The notes below the pieces were generated by a model. It did no database searches and was not told where the DNA came from. It saw nothing but the letters and a program-made list of their open reading frames with translations. From Ignavibacteria bacterium (GTDB lineage Bacteria; Bacteroidota; Ignavibacteria; Kapaibacteriales; Kapaibacteriaceae): a stretch of 64,000 nucleotides of DNA. Positions 28,485 through 37,254 of the stretch are shown in pieces. The translations under genes and the position numbers were made by a program. Each line of letters starts with the position of its first letter. Position 1 is the stretch's first letter. The stretch is from assembly GCA_013204605.1 (NCBI GenBank), contig JABMNI010000069.1:1-64000 (forward strand), written 5' to 3'.

Positions 28485-29882
28485 CTATTTCTTTAACATT
28501 TCAACTGTACTTTTAACCTGCCACAATTTTCTGGCTATATCTGATTGCGATTCCACATACGCGTCATACCGTTCATTCTCTTCAGCAATCTCCGCAAGGT
28601 ACCTAGTTCTTTCGGGCGGAATAATGTAAATTTTTTCGCTCATTTCCTCCGAAATGGAATACGAAGATTTCCAGCCCACCGCACAACGATCATTCAATAG
28701 AGTTATAATCTCGCTGTATAACGTGTTCGTACCAGGATCGTTAAACTGCGAGGCAATAGTGCCAAACACTGGCATTGTATCGGGGCTAACGTTGAATGCG
28801 GTTCTACTCCGTTGCATTTGTTTTTTTACGTCTCTCAACGCATCCAATGCGCCCCTTTTATCAAACTTATTGAGTGCCACTATGTCGGCATAATCTATCA
28901 TGTCGATTTTTTCAAGTTGAGAGGCGGCCCCATACTCCGGCGTCATAACGTACATAGATACATCCGCAACTTCCGTTATTTGCGAATCGCTTTGGCCAAT
29001 ACCGGCGGTTTCCACTAGGATCAAGTCGAAGCCAGCGTACGAAAGTATCTTTACTACGTCACCAACATGTTTGTTAATAGCAACATTTGCTTCGCGCGTT
29101 GCAATGGAACGCATGTAAACCCGTGGGCTACTCACCGAATTCATGCGTATGCGGTCACCAAGCAAGGCTCCGCCGGTCTTGCGTTTCGACGGGTCGACGC
29201 TTATTACGCCCAGGCGTTTGTCCGGGAAGTCTGCTAAGAACCTCCTTATCAGCTCGTCGGTAAGAGATGATTTACCTGCTCCGCCTGTACCGGTAATTCC
29301 CAACACTGGTGACTGCTTAGCCCCCTTCACAAAATCAATCGATGCCATATCATTCCGCTCGGCTGCTGAAATTGCCTGCGCTATTGCGGCAGGGTTTCGT
29401 TCAGCAACAGCGGTACTGAGGTTGGCGGCAAATATATTAGGGGTTACAAAGTCCGATTGTTCCACGAGATCATTTATCATGCCTTGCAGACCCATGTGCC
29501 GTCCGTCATCGGGGGAGTAGACACGCGCTATTCCGTGCGCTTGCAGTTCTTCGATTTCTACCGGCAAAATTGTACCACCGCCGCCGGCAAAAATTTTGAC
29601 GTGCCCTGCATGTTGCTCGTGCAAAAGGTCGTACATATACTTGAGGTACTCAATGTGCCCACCCTGGTAGGATGTCATAGCTATGGACTGCACGTCTTCT
29701 TGTATAGCACAACTCACCACGTCCGCAACAGATCGGTTATGTCCGAGGTGAATTACCTCGCAACCGGTGGCCTGAATTATGCGCCTCATTACGTTAATAG
29801 CCGCATCATGTCCGTCGAACAGTGACGCAGCCGTAACTATCCGCACTTTATTAGTCGTTTTATAAGGCGCAACTGTTTCCAT
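28485..29882 (-). CDS. icmF: B12-binding domain fused to MeaB-like G-protein chaperone (N-terminal half of split IcmF)
   Basis: About 465 residues from the ATG at 29882; a GTG six codons upstream is also open. Cobalamin domain (about 15-145): [30 protein letters not shown] and [10 protein letters not shown]. GTPase domain (about 185-420): P-loop [42 protein letters not shown] and the base-binding NKFD. The chain ends in a helix ([14 protein letters not shown]), where fused IcmF would continue through the linker into the mutase. The G domain normally gates cofactor loading and repair. First gene of the operon; the missing mutase domain is encoded two genes downstream. Confidence 0.88.
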   Translation of the reverse strand: METVAPYKTTNKVRIVTAASLFDGHDAAINVMRRIIQATGCEVIHLGHNRSVADVVSCAIQEDVQSIAMTSYQGGHIEYLKYMYDLLHEQHAGHVKIFAGGGGTILPVEIEELQAHGIARVYSPDDGRHMGLQGMINDLVEQSDFVTPNIFAANLSTAVAERNPAAIAQAISAAERNDMASIDFVKGAKQSPVLGITGTGGAGKSSLTDELIRRFLADFPDKRLGVISVDPSKRKTGGALLGDRIRMNSVSSPRVYMRSIATREANVAINKHVGDVVKILSYAGFDLILVETAGIGQSDSQITEVADVSMYVMTPEYGAASQLEKIDMIDYADIVALNKFDKRGALDALRDVKKQMQRSRTAFNVSPDTMPVFGTIASQFNDPGTNTLYSEIITLLNDRCAVGWKSSYSISEEMSEKIYIIPPERTRYLAEIAEENERYDAYVESQSDIARKLWQVKSTVEMLKK

Positions 29883-29983
29883 TGGCTCCAAAACTAACAC
29901 CCTAAATCCACATGGAGACTGAATATGCTGATCGCAGGGCTGAATTTGACCATTGGTCCTATGTTCATTAGTACTTTTACAAG

Positions 29984-31342
29984 ATGAAGGCAGAACTTAC
30001 CATGTTGGGTGGAGCGGAGGAGATTGGGGCTAACTGTTGCTTTCTCAATATCGACGGCACCGGTATTCTCATAGATGCCGGACTGCACCCCCAAAGTAGG
30101 GCGAGTAACGCATTTCCAGACGTGAGCGCGATTGGCGATGCCGCCGTGAATGCCCTGTTGGTAACACATGCCCATACGGATCATCTTGGTGGCCTTCCTT
30201 TCGTAATGCGTAAGTGGCCGCACTTAAAACCGTATATGACCCGAGCTACTCGAGATATTAGCGATGTAATGCTCAACAACACTCGAAAGTTGCTAAAGTC
30301 AGACGTTACTAATTGGTTTGAGAAGGGGGCTTTGGAGTACTATACCAGCGATCAAATTTTACTTCTCAGGCATTCCTTTCAAGCAGTCGATTATAACGTT
30401 CCGTTTGTTATCAAGTCAAATCTGAGTCCGATACACGTAACATATCACTGGGCGGGTCACATATTGGGAAGCGCCTATGTGGCCATAGAGTGCTCCGGAA
30501 AACGAATAATCCATACCGGCGATATTCAGTTTCAAAACCAGTCGATAATTTCCAAAGCAAGAGTTATAACCACGCATGCCGATGTACTTATTACCGAGGC
30601 AACCAACGGTGCTTCAACTTTCGAAGGCGACTTTAAAACCGAAACAAAACGACTTGCTTCTTTTATTAATCGAATATCAAGTAAAAACGGTTCAATCCTG
30701 ATTCCTGTATTCGCACTCGGAAAACTTCAGGAACTTCTTGGAGTGATGTACTCACTTATGCAAAGGAGCTCAATACCCAGACTTCCGATATACACCGGTG
30801 GAATGGGGACAGAAATCAGCAAAATTTACGATCACTATTGTTATACAGAACCTATGAAGGTTCCAGGCTTTGAAGTCTCTAACATTCCACAAGAACGTAT
30901 AAGGTTCGACACATTATTCAACGGACCGTATATGAAAACCCCTTCTATAGTGTTGGCGTCATCCGGTATGGTTAATCAGGGGACAACCAGTTTTGCGTTG
31001 TCAAATTTGTGGCTAACGAAACCGAATTTCGGTATGGCCTTTATTGGCTACCAAGACCCAACGTCACCCGGTCATTCTATTCTCCACTCAGAACTCGGCA
31101 AGCCGTTCAATCTGGCAGGGCGTTCTGTTGTAAGAACGTGCGAAATTGAACGGCTGCGATTTAGTGCGCACGCCTCACTTGAGGACCTAGCGTTGTTTGC
31201 TTCTGAAATTCGGCCGAACACCGTGGTGATTGTGCACGGCTCCATAGAAGCATGCGAAAACTTAGCGTTGAGTATTAGAGAGCGGCTGCCGAGAACTAGA
31301 ATAATTATTCCACGTCATGGAATTTGCTACGATTTACTGTAG
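29984..31342 (+). CDS. Beta-CASP metallo-beta-lactamase ribonuclease-like protein
   Basis: 452 residues. MBL motifs: [11 protein letters not shown] (HxHxDH zinc site), [19 protein letters not shown] and VLITEATNG. Beta-CASP motifs: [62 protein letters not shown] and the C-terminal His in [14 protein letters not shown]. The group (CPSF73/RNase J relatives) cleaves RNA using two zinc ions in the cytoplasm. It has no KH domain or RNase J C-terminal domain, so it is most like the shorter YSH1-type bacterial members. It is divergent from the icmF operon with a ~100-base gap and ends 17 bases from a convergent T9SS gene. Confidence 0.85.
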   Translation: MKAELTMLGGAEEIGANCCFLNIDGTGILIDAGLHPQSRASNAFPDVSAIGDAAVNALLVTHAHTDHLGGLPFVMRKWPHLKPYMTRATRDISDVMLNNTRKLLKSDVTNWFEKGALEYYTSDQILLLRHSFQAVDYNVPFVIKSNLSPIHVTYHWAGHILGSAYVAIECSGKRIIHTGDIQFQNQSIISKARVITTHADVLITEATNGASTFEGDFKTETKRLASFINRISSKNGSILIPVFALGKLQELLGVMYSLMQRSSIPRLPIYTGGMGTEISKIYDHYCYTEPMKVPGFEVSNIPQERIRFDTLFNGPYMKTPSIVLASSGMVNQGTTSFALSNLWLTKPNFGMAFIGYQDPTSPGHSILHSELGKPFNLAGRSVVRTCEIERLRFSAHASLEDLALFASEIRPNTVVIVHGSIEACENLALSIRERLPRTRIIIPRHGICYDLL

Positions 31343-31359
31343 AGTTTTAATCACGATTG

Positions 31360-32049
31360 CTAGCGGTTTATAACCAACGAGGCAGTGCCAACTCGCTCCG
31401 TACCGTTAAATAACGCAGCTTGATACATGCCCTGAGCATATCCTGAAACATCAATCGTGGCTGCCTCTGCACCAGTTTCCACGTGATATCGTGCAACCGT
31501 TAATCCACATACATCAGTTACAACAACATTGTCCGCTTTCACCGACTTCCAACTGATTTCAAAAATATGATTAGCCGGGTTGGGTCTGACAACAATCAAA
31601 GCTTCAGCATCAATCTCGTTCACACCCGCAACGATGGGTTGCATTCTTTGTATAGTAACAAAGCTCTCGCTTAAGTCCATTGTGTGGGGTTTTATTGCAT
31701 CTCGTACAACAAATCTGATTTTTCGACTATCGTCCAGATTTTGTGGAATCTGCCAGATGTATTTTTCGAGTTGAGCTGGTATACCTTTAGCAATTGTAGT
31801 GGTTGTACCAGATTCACCGTTCCAAAACTCAATATCAACCAGAGGAGCATCGAATTGAATTTTCCAAGTTATAGTTACACTACCTCCTTGTGTAAGGGGC
31901 TTTTCTCGCGCACCGCCTGATGGAAAAACATCAGCTGTCAAAGTAATGTTACTCAAAATGAGAGTAGCAATACACAAAATGAGAGTCGTGGTGAAGGGTT
32001 TTACACAGTGGCTAGTTGGTTTAACTAGCCGTTCAAAAGAAGTTTTCAT
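31360..32049 (-). CDS. Small secreted protein: Kre9/KNH-like domain plus T9SS domain
   Basis: 229 residues. The N-terminal signal (about 1-40) is long and ends near ITLTA|D. Residues 45-135 (KPLTQGGSVTITWKIQFDAP, DIEFWNGESGTTTTIA, YIWQIPQNLDDSRKIRFVV) match the Kre9/KNH-like Ig fold, which also begins the 55979 protein. The C-terminus (VVRPNPANHIFEISWKSVKA ... VTDVCGLTVARYHV ... YAQGMYQAALFNG) is a T9SS type A domain. The gene is preceded by a heptanucleotide tandem repeat (32072-32127) in the leader or spacer, which may make its expression variable. Confidence 0.8.
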   Translation of the reverse strand: MKTSFERLVKPTSHCVKPFTTTLILCIATLILSNITLTADVFPSGGAREKPLTQGGSVTITWKIQFDAPLVDIEFWNGESGTTTTIAKGIPAQLEKYIWQIPQNLDDSRKIRFVVRDAIKPHTMDLSESFVTIQRMQPIVAGVNEIDAEALIVVRPNPANHIFEISWKSVKADNVVVTDVCGLTVARYHVETGAEAATIDVSGYAQGMYQAALFNGTERVGTASLVINR

Positions 32050-32071
32050 TATATGTTTCCTGATTAAAGTT

Positions 32072-32127
32072 TATGGTCTATAGTTTATGGTCTATGGTCT
32101 ATGGTCTATGGTCTATGGTCTATGGTT
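32072..32127. repeat. Heptanucleotide tandem repeat (TATGGTC)8
   Basis: Eight consecutive 7-bp units: six perfect TATGGTC, plus TATAGTT (second) and TATGGTT (last). The array overlaps the TAG stop of the upstream gene (32120-32122) and ends 22 bases before the start codon at 32049. A period of seven is not a multiple of three, and such short arrays slip readily during replication. Because it sits in the leader or promoter of a T9SS protein gene, changes in copy number would alter spacing rather than reading frame. Confidence 0.9.
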
Positions 32128-33136
32128 GAAGATAGATAAATGGTTTTACGAATGGTTTGCCGTTACCGAGTTCGCAAACAATCACGTATAAGCCCTGAGG
32201 TAGTTCAAGAGGAACTTGTTGTAGTTGTTGCGAACCGGCAAAGACATTCATTGAGACAAGGGTGCCGTGCAAGTTGAAAATTCTACACATAGTTGCAGTA
32301 CAGTTACGAAAATTGAGACGATGATTGATTTGATCACATTCGACAGAAATACCAGAAGCTCCAGCAGATTCCGAAACCGCTGAAGTGATTTTTTTGTACC
32401 AAGCAGTGAATATCACAGTGTCTCTTTGTGGCCAACACCTGTGTTCAATTACTTGATTCGACCCACTAGGCGAGTATGGAATTCCATCTGCACTGCACGT
32501 CCAATGAGAGAATTGTAAACTGTCTGTTTGTGACACCGTATTAATTCTGAGCTTTGAAGAAATCGGTTGTATCACACTATCCAATGGTGGCATTGTTTCT
32601 GTATCTGCAAAGACGATCTCTTCAGTACCAATCATTCGCGCCACTGTGTATGCACGAAGCACGTTTTGCTTTTGGAAAAACCTCTGCTGTATCAGATCTG
32701 AACCGGCGGCCCAGTAGCCGCATATCACCACCATTTTGTACGTGGCAACCTCGGTTGGATCAGATAGGTGAGATACGAATGGCTCGAGAAACTTTATAAC
32801 CATCGTCTTCGCTCCAACACCACAGTTCGTAGCGGTGTTCACTTCAATGTATTCACCAAGTTCATTTTTCCTAAACACCTTTACACATTGTGTTACCGTA
32901 CTCTTCGGATCTCGTCCCTCAATGAAATCGAGAGAGTTGATCACTAACGAGTCCATACAATATGGCAGATTACTGTTGCCGAATAGACCTTCAATTTCAC
33001 TCGGACAAATGCTTTGAAATTTGTCTACAAATTCACTCTTGGACTCCGTGCCTACCTGACTGGTAACAATTTGTTCCTGACTAAACGAACAATAGTGTGC
33101 GGCCAAAATTGTGAACAATGCAATTATCATTTTCAT
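32120..33136 (-). CDS. Secreted protein with T9SS-like C-terminal domain
   Basis: 338 residues from the Met at 33136 (MKMIIALFTILAAHYCSFS|Q). The frame is open to an ATG at 33169, directly after the TAA of the previous gene, but those 11 residues contain acidic amino acids unsuited to a signal peptide. The middle includes FSHWTCSADGIPYSPSGSNQ, a MAM/InlB-like 'distance' repeat also seen in its neighbour. The end (HRLNFRNCTATMCRIFNLHG ... LPQGLYVIVCELGNGKP) is T9SS-like, although the PNP motif is missing. Probably in an operon with the 33170-36412 gene. Confidence 0.7.
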   Translation of the reverse strand: MKMIIALFTILAAHYCSFSQEQIVTSQVGTESKSEFVDKFQSICPSEIEGLFGNSNLPYCMDSLVINSLDFIEGRDPKSTVTQCVKVFRKNELGEYIEVNTATNCGVGAKTMVIKFLEPFVSHLSDPTEVATYKMVVICGYWAAGSDLIQQRFFQKQNVLRAYTVARMIGTEEIVFADTETMPPLDSVIQPISSKLRINTVSQTDSLQFSHWTCSADGIPYSPSGSNQVIEHRCWPQRDTVIFTAWYKKITSAVSESAGASGISVECDQINHRLNFRNCTATMCRIFNLHGTLVSMNVFAGSQQLQQVPLELPQGLYVIVCELGNGKPFVKPFIYLQP

Positions 33137-33169
33137 AGTGCTGCTTTCTTCTAATGTGACTAATCGCAT

Positions 33170-36100
33170 TTATCGTACTACCATCCTTGACACATATAGT
33201 TTGCCAATCAATGTGTACGTTGTGTTGGGGTGTTTAAGAGTTATGTACGGGGCTGTTGATGTAATAACGCCCCAGCCATTTCCTGCGCCGGCAAGGTGAG
33301 TACCCTCTCCAAGATATTCGTCCTGTTCATCTATTGGAAGAAGTCCCTGTATTAAACGAGAACCAAGGGCTATAACATCCGGAAGTACTGTGCGCCAATC
33401 TACTTCGCCCTTTTTATCCTCAACTTGGTACGATTCTACTCGTTCCCTTACTTCATCCAAAAGGTCGTATACATTGTTTACCAGACAGTCGTTCTTGTCC
33501 TTGCAATCTTCATCGTAACTAACAATGTGGATATATGCTAGATCCTTATAGTCCATCCAGTATGGTTCCACCCACAACAATTTCTCGGAATATTCCTGCG
33601 GTCCGTTCTTGTCTGAGTGGGGTATTGTACACTCTTCAACCGGCGTTCCTTGCTGCTCCCGACAATCAGGAATTCGCTTGAATCCTATATCAGTATGATG
33701 AGCTTTTTCCACTGCGAGATTTGCTCCGTACACTACTTGATATGTTTCGCCATAGTTGGGAAGAATGAAGTCCAAGTCACCATCATACGCATAGTTGATT
33801 GACTTCAAATGGTAACCCACTCCAGGCAGTTCCATAGTTGCGAGCGCAAAAGTTGATTTTGTTAAAAGGGGCTTGCCGGTTAATGATTTTATCGATCTAA
33901 GGCAGGTTAACTCGAAATTTCCGAAGTGTAGTGCCTGTAATCTTGGTGAGGTTCTTGGATCGCATATTGCAAACTCTACAGTAGTAATAGGGGAACCATC
34001 TGCCGGATAATAATTGATGTGCGCACCATCGAATGATTCAACCTTGAAATCTAGTCCTCGCAGCGCTGGGTCGGTTACTAGTATGTTGTTTACAGACTCA
34101 GCCGTCATCCCACCTTCTATTATTGTTCGCACATCAATAGGAGCGGTGAACTTTACTTTTACATGCGTTCCACGACGTGGAATGTATTGGAGGTGCCTTC
34201 CACTGCGAGGTTCATCGGCCAACTCGTCATAGTATATAGCAGGATCGAGCCATCGCTCAGTAAAAAACGAATTAGCCCTGTCTTCACCGTTTTTGATTCG
34301 AACGCGCAATGCAATTGATTCGATTCCGAATTGTTGCTCGAAACACCCGCGCACTCGAATTTCCGGAATGTCCTCGTCTGCACCGTTGCAAGATGACATA
34401 GTAAACTTGGCCAATTGTGTTTGTACAACCAACGAATAAATCGATTCGGTTCCTTGCTTGCCACCTCCATCTGGAATCACATAGTTAACAGGTTGACTGA
34501 AGTACTTCCAAACTTCACCTCGCAGTGTTGAACCTGAACACAACAGTCGCAACTCATCTCCGCACTGAAACATCTGTCCGCCAAATGCAATGTTTTTATC
34601 TCTACACGAATACTGATTGTAAGTTTTCCAACTTGTTGCACCGGAACTTAATTGTACTTTTTTTTGAACGGTGATTTTCGATTCCGGATGGGGCACTTGG
34701 TCTTTTGCAATGTCGTTTGGATCATCCGATGCTAATAACACTCTATCAATTCGCAACGCAATCTGCTTACGACGACCAAAAAACGTTACCACATTTTCTG
34801 GATTAGTCATATCCGCTTCAACGCAATATTCGCCCACCCCTAAATCGAAATTCATTGATTTACCAGTAGCCGAAACTGAATAACCAATTATCTCCCAACA
34901 TGGCTGAGCTTTCACACAAAGTGCTCGTTTCCCTGTTTGCACATCTTCGTAATTTTTTTCAGTAGTGAAACCCACAGCATCGTTAATGTCGAACAATTTG
35001 TCGGCATCCACATCGCTCAGCTGACCCCGCAGACGGAAGTTTTCGTACGGCGTTAATGGTATTACTGGACCAAAGTTTGCCGTATTTAATTGTAATTGAA
35101 CCGATAAGGCGTTGGGTCCGAACATCGTTTGCGCATTAACAATGATGGTCGCGGCCGGGTTGCCGTTATTACCACCCTGTGTTGCACTCCAAGACGTTAA
35201 CGTACTTCCTGAAGCTGGTATGGCCATCAGTCTATACTCCGGATAATCATCCGTGATATACAGCGTGTCCTTTTGTTCTATGGTCTTTATCAACCTACCT
35301 TCTCCACTGTACACTTGCACAGCCCCCTTTCCATTAACTGAAATCTGGGTTGTGATAGTATCGATTCGTTCAATAATCGCATAAATCGGGATCTCCGCCA
35401 TTAGCAATTCACAGCTAATTGTTACATGGGCAAATGCGGTTGATATGGACTGTTGGAACGCGGGACTTTCCCACCGGACAAATTGCCAGCGGTTGCCAAG
35501 GTCTTCGGGGCATGATAGGGTAAGGGGCTCTGTGTTTGTGGTTACCACGTTGTTGGATGATAGCTGTTCCGAAATGTATTCGGGCACTTCTCTACCATCT
35601 GCAGAGACAGCGGTAACTACTACCTTTCCTGCATTCCTGACCGGAACCATCCACTCTTTTCTGTCTAAGGGATTGCCGGTAACTATACTTAGATCAAGAA
35701 CTACATGGATGCTTTTCCCAACCTCCCATGAATGTAGTGGGAGTATCGACAGCGCATTCTGAATTGGGTTGGGGATCAACTGCACATCAGCTGGTTGCCA
35801 ATTCTGATTGTCCATGGGTGACGTTTGTTCTACTCTTAATGCCCGAACAATGTCTGCCGGTGTTAGAGTAGCACCGCTGAACTGAAAGTTGATCGGCTGG
35901 GTACACGTAAATACACGAAACGAATCGAGGCTGCAAGTTTCAATTTGTGGAACAAGCGATGTGGTAGTGAAATAGAAATCTAGTTTCGACGCTGGAATGG
36001 GTCCGTTAGGTGACTGCAAGAAGATATCGGAAACAATACATCGGTACCTTGTATCGGCGAGAAGTCCAAATGGTTTAAATCGGACCGTTCTTACATCAGC

Positions 36101-36412
36101 AAATTCATACTTCCCGTATATCGTTTTTCTATACCATTTCGATGGATCGGTATCACGAGATTCGGCTTCCGAAATTAATGTGATGGTTGGCCGATGGGCG
36201 GTGTAGCCAAGATCATTTGCATCGGGGTATGAAGCGGTTACACTGGGTGGGATAATGGGCATTATTGCCCGTAAAACAATGGACGCATCGGTGCCAACGT
36301 TTGTCTGGTTTTCAACAGGGAATACCGCGTAGATATTTGCCTGCTGAGCTTGAATAATTGTTCGCGCTCCGAATAACATCAAAAACAGCGCGACGAAAAG
36401 TGGCCTGCACAT
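33170..36412 (-). CDS. Large secreted Ig-like (SbsA/Big_5-type) protein
   Basis: About 1080 residues. The ATG at 36412 has GGAGG five bases upstream; the frame is also open from a TTG at 36424. The signal peptide ends RTIIQA|QQ. Two Big_5-like units near the N-terminus (VFPVENQTNVGTDASIVLRA, FKPFGLLADTRYRCIV) and another near residue 740 (GTHVKVKFTAPIDVRTIIEG) resemble bacterial Ig-like surface domains. The C-terminus (TTYTLIGKLYVSRMVVR) does not look like a standard T9SS domain, so its export route is unclear. Its stop abuts the frame of the next gene (TAAATG). Function unknown. Confidence 0.7.
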   Translation of the reverse strand: MCRPLFVALFLMLFGARTIIQAQQANIYAVFPVENQTNVGTDASIVLRAIMPIIPPSVTASYPDANDLGYTAHRPTITLISEAESRDTDPSKWYRKTIYGKYEFADVRTVRFKPFGLLADTRYRCIVSDIFLQSPNGPIPASKLDFYFTTTSLVPQIETCSLDSFRVFTCTQPINFQFSGATLTPADIVRALRVEQTSPMDNQNWQPADVQLIPNPIQNALSILPLHSWEVGKSIHVVLDLSIVTGNPLDRKEWMVPVRNAGKVVVTAVSADGREVPEYISEQLSSNNVVTTNTEPLTLSCPEDLGNRWQFVRWESPAFQQSISTAFAHVTISCELLMAEIPIYAIIERIDTITTQISVNGKGAVQVYSGEGRLIKTIEQKDTLYITDDYPEYRLMAIPASGSTLTSWSATQGGNNGNPAATIIVNAQTMFGPNALSVQLQLNTANFGPVIPLTPYENFRLRGQLSDVDADKLFDINDAVGFTTEKNYEDVQTGKRALCVKAQPCWEIIGYSVSATGKSMNFDLGVGEYCVEADMTNPENVVTFFGRRKQIALRIDRVLLASDDPNDIAKDQVPHPESKITVQKKVQLSSGATSWKTYNQYSCRDKNIAFGGQMFQCGDELRLLCSGSTLRGEVWKYFSQPVNYVIPDGGGKQGTESIYSLVVQTQLAKFTMSSCNGADEDIPEIRVRGCFEQQFGIESIALRVRIKNGEDRANSFFTERWLDPAIYYDELADEPRSGRHLQYIPRRGTHVKVKFTAPIDVRTIIEGGMTAESVNNILVTDPALRGLDFKVESFDGAHINYYPADGSPITTVEFAICDPRTSPRLQALHFGNFELTCLRSIKSLTGKPLLTKSTFALATMELPGVGYHLKSINYAYDGDLDFILPNYGETYQVVYGANLAVEKAHHTDIGFKRIPDCREQQGTPVEECTIPHSDKNGPQEYSEKLLWVEPYWMDYKDLAYIHIVSYDEDCKDKNDCLVNNVYDLLDEVRERVESYQVEDKKGEVDWRTVLPDVIALGSRLIQGLLPIDEQDEYLGEGTHLAGAGNGWGVITSTAPYITLKHPNTTYTLIGKLYVSRMVVR

Positions 36413-36437
36413 AGCAACCTCCAAAAAAAGTGTGGTG

Positions 36438-36462
36438 AGTAAAACCGCAGAAAGAATGCGGT
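36438..36462 (-). terminator. Possible terminator upstream of the 33170-36412 gene
   Basis: On the minus strand ACCGCA-TTCTTTC-TGCGGT is followed by TTTT. It lies about 125 bases beyond the frame-restored end of the phosphatase gene and 26 bases before the next start, so it could end the cyclase/phosphatase transcript. The stem is only six base pairs. Confidence 0.4.
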
Positions 36463-36486
36463 GTACTTGCCGTGCTATGCCGACAT

Positions 36487-36545
36487 AAAAACGTGACTAT
36501 TTATGTGAAAATATTTATGATTTTCTATGTAAAAATATTTACGTC
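36487..36545. repeat. AT-rich direct repeats upstream of the 33170-36412 gene
   Basis: Two similar segments (TATGTGAAAATATTTATG near 36505, TATGTAAAAATATTTACG near 36534) recur about 27 bases apart. Each is a near-palindrome around AATATT. The inner GTAAAxATATTTAC of the second closely matches the centre of the palindrome at 63877-63898. They may be sites for a common regulator or simply AT-rich spacer. Confidence 0.4.
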
Positions 36546-36586
36546 CTTCCTGTTGAAATTATTAACCTCTGATTAAGTGTTTGACA

Positions 36587-36699
36587 CTACATCTTGTCTC
36601 TGTTCTTTACTGAGATTGTTTGATAGGTTTCTAAATCTATAGCGGTGAGAAACCCAAAGCCCCCTAAATTTTTATAAACACAGCCGGTATCAATAATTA
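36587..36699 (-). pseudogene. Out-of-frame C-terminal remnant of the metallophosphatase
   Basis: Reading on from the A6 run at 36700-36705 in the -1 frame (equivalent to adding one A) gives IIIDTGCVYKNLGGF, then GFLTAIDLETYQTIS, to a TAG at 36587-36589. IDTGCVY plus a following G-x-L-x-A-x-D-L is the conserved closing segment of PP1/PP2A-like bacterial metallophosphatases. The current frame stops at TAA just before it. The stretch also carries one copy of the dispersed AGCCCCCTA motif. Confidence 0.85.
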
Positions 36700-37254
36700 T
36701 TTTTTGTCGGAATCGATGCGTTGCTTCATGTTATCAATTGTAGTTGGAGTGTGACCACAAACAAGACGTTTATTTTTTGTTTCGGAAATGTCTGATTCTA
36801 GCCGCAACCACATAAGCGCATTGAAGTCTAGGTGAGGTGTGGAATGATGTGAGTTGAAGGATGCGTGAACACAAATACTCTTGTCCTCCTCGTAATACAT
36901 TTCCATTGTGTCGATGTAGTCGCAATACTCCACGGGAATTTCTGCGTGCGAATCGCAACGGAAGCTCATGAGCGTTTGAATGGCGCCGCTTTGAAGGTGG
37001 TGTAACTCCTGGCTTGCGTCTAGTCTGCCACGAACCAACAAATCATCGTGATTGCCACGCAGAACCGTGGTGTGATGTCCGTCTAAGCTAAGTTGATGCA
37101 GGTAGTCCAAAACTCCCTTTGAGTCTGGCCCTCTATCAATGTAGTCACCCAAAAACACAACGTGATCAGTTTTTGCTAACCCAATTTTCTCCTCGACCAA
37201 ACATCGTAATGTTAGCAAACAGCCGTGTACATCACCGATGGCAAACGAGCTCAT
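36697..37254 (-). CDS. Metallophosphatase (PPP family), truncated by an A6 frameshift
   Basis: 185 residues as read. The PPP motifs are present: AIGDVHG (10), FLGDYIDRGPDSKGVL (34), VLRGNHDDL (65) and VCGHTPT (165). They coordinate two metals for Ser/Thr-phosphoprotein or dinucleotide phosphatase activity. The conserved end with IDTGCVY is missing from this frame and lies immediately downstream, one base out of frame after six A residues (see 36587-36699). Its ATG overlaps the stop of the upstream glutaminyl cyclase by four bases (ATGA), so translation is coupled. It may be a sequencing error, a true loss, a phase switch, or a -1 frameshift product. Confidence 0.85.
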   Translation of the reverse strand: MSSFAIGDVHGCLLTLRCLVEEKIGLAKTDHVVFLGDYIDRGPDSKGVLDYLHQLSLDGHHTTVLRGNHDDLLVRGRLDASQELHHLQSGAIQTLMSFRCDSHAEIPVEYCDYIDTMEMYYEEDKSICVHASFNSHHSTPHLDFNALMWLRLESDISETKNKRLVCGHTPTTIDNMKQRIDSDKK

